Positions 1-6,665 of a DNA stretch of 12,120 bases are shown in pieces; position 1 is the stretch's first letter, and every line of letters begins with the position of its first letter. The position numbers were made by a program, and so were the translations under genes. This DNA is from an uncultured Spirochaetales bacterium. GTDB lineage: Bacteria > UBP6 > UBA1177. The notes under the pieces are model-generated. The model was given only the letters and a program-made list of their open reading frames with translations, made no database searches and was not told where the DNA came from. The stretch is taken from the NCBI GenBank assembly GCA_902780365.1, contig CACZFE010000033.1:1-12120 (forward strand). The letters are read 5' to 3'.

Positions 1-99
1 CTCGGCGGCACTATGCCGGAAGATCTGCCGACACCTGAAAAAAGCGTGAAACAGATCGAAAAGGAGCATGAAAACAAGAAAATTGAGGAGAAAAAATAG
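1..99 (+). CDS. dinD: 3' end of a DinD-like (DNA-damage-inducible protein D) gene, partial
   Basis: The first frame is open from the window edge to a TAG at 97-99 and gives 32 residues. It contains Gly-Gly-Thr-Met-Pro-Glu-Asp-Leu-Pro-Thr-Pro-Glu-Lys-Ser followed by a Lys/Glu-rich helical tail. From memory, this GGTMPE-LPTPEKS pattern is typical of the C-terminus of the DinD family, whose Escherichia coli member is a LexA-regulated protein that inhibits RecA filament functions. The start, the body of the protein and any LexA box lie outside the window. The gene converges on thymidylate kinase with 33 bases between the stop codons. The family call rests on a short tail only; the fact that it is a real coding end is better supported than the name. 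Confidence 0.6.
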   Translation, partial: LGGTMPEDLPTPEKSVKQIEKEHENKKIEEKK

Positions 100-117
100 T
101 TTTTTACTTTTATTGCG

Positions 118-139
118 GAAGCAACTTGGAAGTTACTTC
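118..139. terminator. Imperfect hairpin between convergent stop codons, possible weak terminator
   Basis: GAAGCAACTT (118-127) faces AAGTTACTTC (130-139) with one mismatch; the innermost pairs must open to make a loop. The right arm covers the tmk stop codon. For the minus-strand transcript the nearest U-rich stretch is about 20 bases beyond the stem, and for the plus strand there is none, so this is not a canonical intrinsic terminator. An A6-TAG-T6 symmetry at 91-105 sits on the stop codon of the upstream gene and may add to weak bidirectional termination. Confidence 0.22.
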
Positions 140-744
140 TTACCAGCAAAAAGCGGTGCAAATTTCTTTTCGATATCGCCGTAGATTTCGGAAATTTCAA
201 GGTTTCCGTCAAGATAGACGACTTTAAGTTTGTCCTCGAATTCCTTGATCACTTCGCGATAATTCCTGTCGATCTGCTGCAGGAGCTCCTTTTTCTCGTA
301 AAGTTCTGTCGAATCGCGGAATTTCGTAAGTCTTTCCACCGCTTTGTCGACTTTGACATCGATAAAGACAAGAACGTCGGGAAGTGTTGCGAAACGGTTG
401 ATCCCCTTGACCCATTCGTAGCTTACGTTGAGCGACTGGTATGCGATCGAGCTGAAGAAGTATCTGTCTGTGATGACTGTCTGTTTTTTTCTGAGCGCGG
501 GCCAGATCTCTTCTCTGAGATGATTTATCCTGTCGGCCGCAAAGGAAAGAGCAAGCATTTCGTGGATAAGCGGCGTATCGCTGTTTGTTTCGCCTAGAAA
601 ATTGCGGACTATCCTGCCTGTCGCAAGAGATGTCGGCTCGGCCGTGAGATAAACCGCCTCCCCTTTCGTTTCCAGAAATCTTTTGAGTTCCTTGATAGTT
701 GTGCTTTTGCCGCTTCCATCGATCCCTTCAACTGCGATAAACAT
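133..744 (-). CDS. tmk: Thymidylate kinase (dTMP kinase)
   Basis: This enzyme phosphorylates dTMP to dTDP with ATP, an essential cytosolic step to dTTP. The 203 residues match the usual family length of about 205-215. The P-loop is GIDGSGKST at residues 7-15 with Lys13. An AADRINHL segment lies at 69-76, the DRY nucleoside-monophosphate-binding motif (ITDRYFFSS) at 91-99, and the core strand PDVLVFIDV at 112-120. A charged lid follows at about 141-162. The ATG at 742-744 is preceded by GGAGG (752-756) with 7-base spacing. It overlaps the stop codon of the upstream lipoprotein gene by one base (TAATG), so translation is probably coupled. It is the last gene of the long minus-strand operon. Confidence 0.96.
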   Translation of the reverse strand: MFIAVEGIDGSGKSTTIKELKRFLETKGEAVYLTAEPTSLATGRIVRNFLGETNSDTPLIHEMLALSFAADRINHLREEIWPALRKKQTVITDRYFFSSIAYQSLNVSYEWVKGINRFATLPDVLVFIDVKVDKAVERLTKFRDSTELYEKKELLQQIDRNYREVIKEFEDKLKVVYLDGNLEISEIYGDIEKKFAPLFAGKK

Positions 745-1370
745 TATTTTTCCTCCAGAGAGTAAATTTTCAAATCATCGAATTCGACATCCGATCTCCA
801 GTTCGCGAAAGAGAGTTTTGAAAAGCCGTCACTAACTTTAAGAGGCGTTTCGTCTTTATATTCCAGAAAAAGTTCTCCGTTCACGAACCACTTGATTTTA
901 CCAAACAATCTTTCAACTTTAATCTTATATTCCTTTCCTTTTTCAAGGCCGGCGTTTCTTTTTTCCGCGCGCTTTTTTTCGTGCTCGTCAAGCTTTGAAA
1001 TAACAGAAATTCTGTTGTTCCAGCCCCCCAGAATGAACGAATATCCGTCGCCGTGGTCATGGATCTTTCCGTCGCCCCAGAGGTTGAACTTTACATCGAC
1101 GGCATCGCTATAACTTTTCATCGTAAGCTCGATAACAGCATTCTGAGGCAGATCGACCGATTTCAGGACGAGATTTCTGTTTTTTGCCGTTTTGCACCTG
1201 AGTTTTCCGTCGGAGATATGCCAGTCACCACCCTGAATTTCGTAATTTTCACCTATTTCCGCGCGGTTGAAATCGTCCTCGAAAATTTTGACCAATTTTT
1301 TTTCGGAACTGCACGCAAAAACAAAAAAGAAAGAAAAAAGGAAAAACAAGGTTTTGGAAAGAAGTTTCAT
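744..1370 (-). CDS. Small lipoprotein with a concanavalin/LamG-like (DUF1080-type) domain
   Basis: The 208-residue protein begins with a lipoprotein signal peptide: MKLL, a Phe-rich hydrophobic stretch, and VFA-C with the lipid cysteine at residue 20. The mature part starts at about residue 30 with a Phe-Asp/Asn-Arg entry (DDFNRAEIG). It continues with GGDWHISDGKLRC and ends with INGEL- and FDDL-like strands (WFVNGELFLEYKD, VEFDDLKIYSLEEK). This is the layout of concanavalin-A-like jelly-roll domains of the DUF1080 / 3-keto-disaccharide hydrolase group, which bind or cleave sugars. I see no proven catalytic residue, so the function is unknown and binding is only an inference. The ATG directly follows the stop codon of the aminotransferase gene (TAAATG) and has no good Shine-Dalgarno sequence, so it probably depends on terminating ribosomes. 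Ser at +2 after the cysteine would be compatible with outer-membrane sorting under enteric rules. Confidence 0.8.
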   Translation of the reverse strand: MKLLSKTLFFLFSFFFVFACSSEKKLVKIFEDDFNRAEIGENYEIQGGDWHISDGKLRCKTAKNRNLVLKSVDLPQNAVIELTMKSYSDAVDVKFNLWGDGKIHDHGDGYSFILGGWNNRISVISKLDEHEKKRAEKRNAGLEKGKEYKIKVERLFGKIKWFVNGELFLEYKDETPLKVSDGFSKLSFANWRSDVEFDDLKIYSLEEK

Positions 1371-2474
1371 TTAGAAAAATTTTTTAATGTTTTCAATAAT
1401 ATAATCTTGTTCTTCTTTCGTAATGAAAGCTGAGATCGGAAGGCTTACGATCTCCTGGCTGACACGCTCCGAAACAGGAAAATCGCCAAGTTTGTAGCCC
1501 AGATTTTCGTAAGCCGCCTGGAGATGAAGCGGTTTCGGATAGTGTATAGCCGTGGGAACACCAGCGTTTTTCAGGTGCTCAATGAATTTTTCGCGCTCTT
1601 TCACACGGATCGAAAACTGCGCGACGACCGAATTTCTGTCGCTTCTCACTTTCGGAAGGACTATCCCGCCGATGCCTGCAAGATTGTCGCAGTAATATTT
1701 TGCAGCAGAAATCCTCTTTTCAAGCGCTTCGTCAAGATATTTCATTTTCACGTTGAGAACCGCAGCCTGAACTGAATCGAGCCTGCCGTTCACGCCGACA
1801 TACTGATGGAAATATCTCGCCGTCTGGCCGTGGACACGGAGACTTGCGATTTTTGCCGCAAGAGCCTCGTCGTTCGTGAATACCGCACCGCCGTCACCGT
1901 AGCAGCCGAGCGGTTTTGAAGGAAAGAAGCTCGTGCAGCCGATTTTTGAAAGATTGCAGCTCTTTTTCCCTTTATAAACCGCGCCGAAACTCTGGCAGGC
2001 GTCTTCGATCACAGCGATCCCGTGTTTTTCGGCGATTGCGTTGATCTCATCCATATCGGCAGGCTGACCGTAAAGCGAAACCGGGATTATCGCCTTTGTT
2101 TTCGGCGTGATCCTGCTTTCAATGAGTTTACAATCGATGTTGTAGGTTTCCTCGTCGATATCGACGAAAACGGGTGTCGCGCCGAGAAGCGAAATGACTT
2201 CAGCCGTAGCAATAAAAGTGAAAGGAGTCGTGATGACCTCATCTCCTGCACCGATCCCCAGAGCCATGAGCGAAATCATGAGCGCGTCTGTTCCGCTGCC
2301 GCAGGTTATAGCCGCTTTCGAGCCGGTGTAAGCCGCAAGTTTTGCTTCGAGTTCCTTTACCTGAGGCCCCATGATAAAAGAAGCGTTCGCACACACTTCC
2401 TGTATCGCTGCGTCAAATTCTGCCTTATATGCCGCGTATTCAGCCTTTAAATTCATAAATTCGATTTTTTGCAT
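1371..2474 (-). CDS. DegT/DnrJ/EryC1/StrS family PLP aminotransferase, WbpE-like
   Basis: This cytosolic pyridoxal-phosphate enzyme should transfer an amino group, usually from glutamate, to the keto carbon of a nucleotide-linked sugar for O-antigen, capsule or glycan synthesis. The 367 residues span the whole family fold. GTDAL at 61-65 binds the cofactor phosphate region. IEDACQSFGA (156-165) carries Asp158 for the pyridine nitrogen. TSFFPSKPLGCYGDGG (181-196) carries the Schiff-base Lys187. The stretch around residues 168-198 strongly recalls Pseudomonas WbpE, which aminates UDP-3-keto-N-acetylglucosaminuronate; the exact substrate here is not proved. AGGAG (2483-2487) lies 8 bases before the ATG at 2472-2474 and overlaps the mutS2 stop codon, 11 bases from this gene. 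No other nucleotide-sugar gene is adjacent. Confidence 0.93.
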   Translation of the reverse strand: MQKIEFMNLKAEYAAYKAEFDAAIQEVCANASFIMGPQVKELEAKLAAYTGSKAAITCGSGTDALMISLMALGIGAGDEVITTPFTFIATAEVISLLGATPVFVDIDEETYNIDCKLIESRITPKTKAIIPVSLYGQPADMDEINAIAEKHGIAVIEDACQSFGAVYKGKKSCNLSKIGCTSFFPSKPLGCYGDGGAVFTNDEALAAKIASLRVHGQTARYFHQYVGVNGRLDSVQAAVLNVKMKYLDEALEKRISAAKYYCDNLAGIGGIVLPKVRSDRNSVVAQFSIRVKEREKFIEHLKNAGVPTAIHYPKPLHLQAAYENLGYKLGDFPVSERVSQEIVSLPISAFITKEEQDYIIENIKKFF

Positions 2475-2485
2475 AGAAACTTCTC

Positions 2486-4804
2486 CTAAAATTTTATTAC
2501 CGTAACAGAATCGCCCCCCTCTTCATTGCTGCCTGGCGCGAATGTAAATTTGTATTTTTTCTGCAAGTCCGGAAGGAAATCGCGGATGAACTTTTTGAGT
2601 TTTCCGCTTCCCTGACCGTGGATTATCGTGAGTGATACCGCGCCGCCGCCGAAAGCCGTGTCGAGCGATTTTTCGATCTTCTCGGCAGCATCCTCGACAA
2701 ACATTCCTCTGACATCGCACATTTCGATATACTTCGATTCGACCGTGTTTTTCGATGCTTTGGTCTTAACTTCCTTCGAAAATTCAAGAACCAAAAGCCG
2801 TTCGACCGGCGAAACGAGCTGTTTTCCGCTGCTTGTGTATTCGGCTTTACTGCCTTTCACTTTCTGCAAAATTCCTTCTAATTTCAACAGCTTGTCGTAG
2901 ACGACTGTTTTGCCAGGGATCACTTTATCAAGGCAGTCGGCAAGTTTTACCCCTTCTTTCGTATCGAGAGCCACAGTCTGGCGGTCTATCGCGTCCTGAA
3001 GAGTCTCCTTCTCTTTTTTGAGAAGAACGACTTTCTGAGGAATTTCCTTTTCTCCGACTTTTTCAACTTTCTTTTTCAATTCAGCCTCCTCCATCTCGAC
3101 AAGTTTTTTAAGGCTTCTGAGGCGCGTCTCCTCGAACTGTTTTTCCTTCATTTCGAGCTTTCTGCGAAGCTCCGATATCTCGCGTTCCTCCGCTTTGATA
3201 GTAGCTTTCGCAGCTTCGACCTCTTCAGTCAGCTCTGCAAGCTGCTCCTCTTTTTTGTGAAGGCGGTTTATCAGAGGCTCGACCCCGCTTTCCTTCGCAA
3301 GAAGAAGTTTTTCGAGCTTTTCGACGAATTCCTGCGGAAAACCGATCTTGCGGACAAGAGAAAGGGCGTTGCTCGAACCAACGATGTTGTATGAAAACTT
3401 GTATGTCGGCTTGTCCTTTGCCTCGTCAAAACCCATAGCGACAGGGATGAATTTCTTATTCTGCAGAGCGATCGACTTGACTTCGGCAAGATGGCTCGTA
3501 ACGACTGAGAAACACCCTTTTTCAGCGACAAATTCGAGATATGCCCCTGCAATAGCACCGCCCTGCAGCGGGTCTGTCCCGGTTCCGATCTCATCGATCA
3601 GTACAAGATCTCTGCTGTTAAGTTTTTCCGCAGTCGCACTCAGAAGACGCAAGTGGCTCGAAAAACTCGATTCTCCGGCAAATGCGTCCTGATTGTCGCC
3701 CAAAATAAGGAAAATATTCTCAAAAAACGGCAGTTTCGCCGAAGCCGCAGGAACAGGGAAACCGCGCACTGCAAGTTCGGCGATCGCAGCTACAGTCTTG
3801 ATCGAAACCGTCTTTCCGCCTGCGTTGGGACCGCTTACGACCATGATCTTCTCTTCATCCGAAAAGACAAAATCGTTTTTGACAAGATTTTCGCGCCTGC
3901 TTAAAAACACCGGCGGAAACCATGCCTGAGTGAGCTTCATAGAATCATCACTGAACTCCGGGATCGCACAGCCGTTTTCCTTCATCCAGAAGTATTTAGT
4001 GAAGATATTTTCGATGTGGACCGCCCTTTCGATGCATTTTTCGACATAGCTGTAATTCCTGAAAAGAAGTCCGCGGAGCTCACGCAGGATCCTGATGATC
4101 TCCTCAAGTTCACGCGCCGCAAGAAGCGAAAGCGAGTTATTATGCTCGATAAGCGGCATCGGCTCCAGAAACGCAGTCTGACCGGTGCGGCTGTAGTTGT
4201 GGATCACCCCTTTCACAGTCCGTTTGAAAACCGATTTGAAAGGAAGGACATAACGGTCGTCGCGGATCGTGAACCAGTCTTCCTGCAGAAATCCGCTGTA
4301 TTCGGGCGAAGTCGTCATCTTTTTGATTTCGTCGCCGATGTTTCTGTGCGTGTCGGCAAGCTGCTTCCTGATTTTCGCAAGTTCGGGGCTCGCATTCGAA
4401 TTGATCTCCCCTTTTTCGTTCACGACCTGCTTTATCGTCATTTCCAAACTGACATTGTACTCGAAATCGAGAAGCGAATGTATTTTCGGGGTAAAACCGT
4501 GACGCTTCAGCTCTTCGCCTGACCTTCTGACAACGCTCAGGAAATCGCCTATCGTCCTGTAATTCATCGCTTCAAGCGGTTCGTTGGCTTCGAACATCTC
4601 GGTAACTGTCTTCACGCTGTCAAGATTGAACGGGAAAAGGCTTCTGTAATCGTTTGAAAGCGCAGCAGCCTCGCGGATCAGCGCAAATTCATGCTCACAT
4701 TCGTCGAATGAAAGCCTTTCCGCCTCGTGAAGAGAGCGTTTTCCGTATTCAGAAAGAGATTTTTCACCGATCCAGTCAATTATCGAATTCCATTCCTGCA
4801 GCAT
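2486..4804 (-). CDS. mutS2: MutS2 ATPase with C-terminal Smr domain
   Basis: At 772 residues this is close to the usual length of about 785. MutS2 lacks the mismatch-recognition domain of MutS. In different bacteria it limits recombination or, as shown for Bacillus, binds collided ribosomes and splits them. The core/lever region spans about 1-310. The ABC-type ATPase follows with Walker A GPNAGGKT (325-332), FAGESSFSSHL (375-385), Walker B LVLIDEIGTGTD (400-411, Asp404-Glu405) and the TSH switch (436-438). A long charged coiled coil runs from about 510 to 610, then a short beta region at 625-650. The Smr domain (about 690-772) has DVRG at 697-700 and HGQGSGKLK at 729-737. The usual Leu-Asp-Leu-Arg is Cys-Asp-Val-Arg here. 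GGAGG (4809-4813) lies 4 bases before the ATG. It sits 46 bases downstream of the aminopeptidase gene. Confidence 0.97.
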   Translation of the reverse strand: MLQEWNSIIDWIGEKSLSEYGKRSLHEAERLSFDECEHEFALIREAAALSNDYRSLFPFNLDSVKTVTEMFEANEPLEAMNYRTIGDFLSVVRRSGEELKRHGFTPKIHSLLDFEYNVSLEMTIKQVVNEKGEINSNASPELAKIRKQLADTHRNIGDEIKKMTTSPEYSGFLQEDWFTIRDDRYVLPFKSVFKRTVKGVIHNYSRTGQTAFLEPMPLIEHNNSLSLLAARELEEIIRILRELRGLLFRNYSYVEKCIERAVHIENIFTKYFWMKENGCAIPEFSDDSMKLTQAWFPPVFLSRRENLVKNDFVFSDEEKIMVVSGPNAGGKTVSIKTVAAIAELAVRGFPVPAASAKLPFFENIFLILGDNQDAFAGESSFSSHLRLLSATAEKLNSRDLVLIDEIGTGTDPLQGGAIAGAYLEFVAEKGCFSVVTSHLAEVKSIALQNKKFIPVAMGFDEAKDKPTYKFSYNIVGSSNALSLVRKIGFPQEFVEKLEKLLLAKESGVEPLINRLHKKEEQLAELTEEVEAAKATIKAEEREISELRRKLEMKEKQFEETRLRSLKKLVEMEEAELKKKVEKVGEKEIPQKVVLLKKEKETLQDAIDRQTVALDTKEGVKLADCLDKVIPGKTVVYDKLLKLEGILQKVKGSKAEYTSSGKQLVSPVERLLVLEFSKEVKTKASKNTVESKYIEMCDVRGMFVEDAAEKIEKSLDTAFGGGAVSLTIIHGQGSGKLKKFIRDFLPDLQKKYKFTFAPGSNEEGGDSVTVIKF

Positions 4805-4850
4805 GAATCCTCCGGAGAAACAGACAGAATTTCAGAATAAATTTAAAGAC

Positions 4851-6629
4851 TTATATCGCAACCGTCATCTTTTTGAGCCAATCTTTTTCCTCTTTGCCAA
4901 GCATCGGAGACAAAGTCTTGAAAACAAGTTTGTGATAGTCGTTGAGATATTTTTTCTCTTCAGCAGTAAGCAGCGACGGTTCGATCGCGCGGATATCGAT
5001 CGGGCACATCGTGAGGTTCTCGAATCCTACGAACTGTCCCCACGCAGTCTTTGCCTTCGGGACCGAAAGAACGAGGTTCTCGATCCTGATTCCGTATTTG
5101 TCAGGCTCGTAATAGCCGGGCTCATTGGAAATAACCATCCCGGGGACGATCTTGACATCGATCTGACGCGGAGAAATGCTCATCGGACCTTCATGGACGC
5201 TGAGGTAAGCACCTACGCCGTGGCCTGTTCCGTGGAGATAATTTTTGCCGTCGTTCCAGAGCGCTTCCCTTGCGAAAGCGTCGATATGCGAACCGGTCGT
5301 AAATCCCTGCGGGAACTGTGTCATAGCGATTTTTATGTGTCCTTTGAGAACGTTCGTGAAATCTCTCTTCATGTTCTTGTCAAGCTTGCCGAGAGCTATC
5401 GTTCTCGTGATATCGGTCGTGCCGAAAAGATACTGCGCGCCGCTGTCGACAAGGTAAAGTCCTGCCGGTTTGAGTTCGCAATCAGTCTCCGGAGTCGCGC
5501 TGTAGTGGATTATCGCGCCGTGAGCGCCGTAGCCCGAAATCGTGTCGAAGCTGAGGCCTACAAAGCCTTCGCCCTCTTTGCGGAAAGCTTCGAGTTTGTC
5601 GCTTGCAGAAATTTCGGTGATTTTGGTTTTGCCGATATTTTTGTCGAGCCAGCAGAGGAATTTTACCATAGCAACACCGTCGATGACGTGAGCTTTCTTC
5701 ATTCCCTCGATCTCTGTCGCGTTCTTGATCCCTTTCATTATCTGCGACATATTCGCGCCGAAAACAGCTTCAGCTTTTTTGCAGTCGACTGCATCAAGAA
5801 GGCTCTGCGAAGTGCGTGCCTTGTCAATGAAGATCTTTCCTTTGAGGTTTTTGATGAAAGCGTAGATCTCTTCGTATTTATGAATAGTTACGCCGTCTTT
5901 CGTGATCGCATCAGCATCTTTTTTATTGAATTTGCCCTCTTTTACGAAAAGATCTGCCGTTTTTTTTTTTTTTTTTCCGAAACCCATGACAACAGGGTTG
6001 CATTCGACATCGTTTCCGCGGATGTTGAAGATCCACGCAAGGTCGTCAAGAGAAGCGAAAAGGTGGTAGTCGACACCCTTCTTTTCCATCTCGTTTCTGA
6101 TGTTTTCAAACTTCTCTTTTCTGCCGAGTCCTGCGTATTTTACAGGGTGAAGGAAAGCTTTTCCGCTCGGGAAAGCAGGTCTGTCTTTCCAGATTTTGTC
6201 GATAAGGTCTTCGCTCGAAACGACTTTGATACCTTTCTGGGCAAAAGTGCCTTTAAGGCTTTCGACAGAGTTTATCGACATGACAGATGCGTCGAAACTT
6301 ACGACTTCGCCTTTTTTGAGCTCGCTGTTGATCCAGTCGGTGTAGCTCGGGGTCTCTGGAAGACCGTCCTTGAAAAGGGTTATCGTGCTGTCTTTGAGCT
6401 GGGCTTCTGCCTGAAGAAAGTATCTTCCGTCGGTCCAGAGTCCCGCTTTTTTAGCCGTTACGACAACTGTTCCGGCAGAACCGGTAAAACCGCTTATCCA
6501 AGCTCTCGATTTCCAGCGAGGTGCGACATATTCGCTCTGGTGCGGGTCTGCACTCGGAATGATGTAAGCTGCGATCCCGTTTTTCTTCATCAAAGCTCTA
6601 AGCTCAGCAAGTCTGGTTGTAATCTGCAT
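4851..6629 (-). CDS. pepP: Three-domain Xaa-Pro aminopeptidase (M24B family)
   Basis: This metallopeptidase removes an N-terminal residue preceding proline. It is 592 residues with no signal peptide, so probably cytosolic. Its size and layout match the long aminopeptidase P form (about 600 residues, like human XPNPEP1) and not the roughly 440-residue E. coli PepP: two creatinase-like N-terminal domains (about 1-150 and 155-310), then the pita-bread catalytic domain (about 315-590). The five metal ligands are visible: Asp395 (VDSGAQY), Asp406 (TTDITR), His470 (HGTGHGVG), Glu503 (SNEPGYY) and Glu517 (RIEN). His375 and His479 fit proton-transfer sites. AGGAGG (6637-6642) lies 7 bases before the ATG. 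An A17 tract on the coding strand encodes GKKKKKT at residues 218-224, where I would expect a hydrophobic strand. The reading frame is intact as given. Confidence 0.95.
   Translation of the reverse strand: MQITTRLAELRALMKKNGIAAYIIPSADPHQSEYVAPRWKSRAWISGFTGSAGTVVVTAKKAGLWTDGRYFLQAEAQLKDSTITLFKDGLPETPSYTDWINSELKKGEVVSFDASVMSINSVESLKGTFAQKGIKVVSSEDLIDKIWKDRPAFPSGKAFLHPVKYAGLGRKEKFENIRNEMEKKGVDYHLFASLDDLAWIFNIRGNDVECNPVVMGFGKKKKKTADLFVKEGKFNKKDADAITKDGVTIHKYEEIYAFIKNLKGKIFIDKARTSQSLLDAVDCKKAEAVFGANMSQIMKGIKNATEIEGMKKAHVIDGVAMVKFLCWLDKNIGKTKITEISASDKLEAFRKEGEGFVGLSFDTISGYGAHGAIIHYSATPETDCELKPAGLYLVDSGAQYLFGTTDITRTIALGKLDKNMKRDFTNVLKGHIKIAMTQFPQGFTTGSHIDAFAREALWNDGKNYLHGTGHGVGAYLSVHEGPMSISPRQIDVKIVPGMVISNEPGYYEPDKYGIRIENLVLSVPKAKTAWGQFVGFENLTMCPIDIRAIEPSLLTAEEKKYLNDYHKLVFKTLSPMLGKEEKDWLKKMTVAI
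5960..5976. repeat. Homopolymer tract T17 (A17 on the pepP coding strand)
   Basis: Seventeen consecutive T on the plus strand lie inside pepP. No other homopolymer I noticed in the window exceeds about 8. In the given length the frame stays open: one A completes a Gly codon, fifteen encode five Lys, and one begins a Thr codon. By hand translation, loss of one A gives a TAA six codons after the Lys run (228 residues in total). Gain of one A gives a TAA thirteen codons after it (235 residues in total). Confidence 0.95.
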
Positions 6630-6665
6630 TGAAAAGCCTCCTAAAAAAGTTAATATAAAAAGTCA

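Noticed and set aside
1053..1433. A 126-codon open frame on the plus strand over the small lipoprotein gene.
   Set aside because: It is antisense to a gene with a clear lipobox and couplings on both sides, and its own product has low-complexity ends.
4803..6632. A 609-codon open frame on the plus strand running opposite the whole of pepP.
   Set aside because: It is codon-for-codon antiparallel to pepP, so it stays open simply because pepP avoids TTA, CTA and TCA codons. It has no ribosome site or recognisable domain, and the opposite strand encodes a clear enzyme with all metal ligands.
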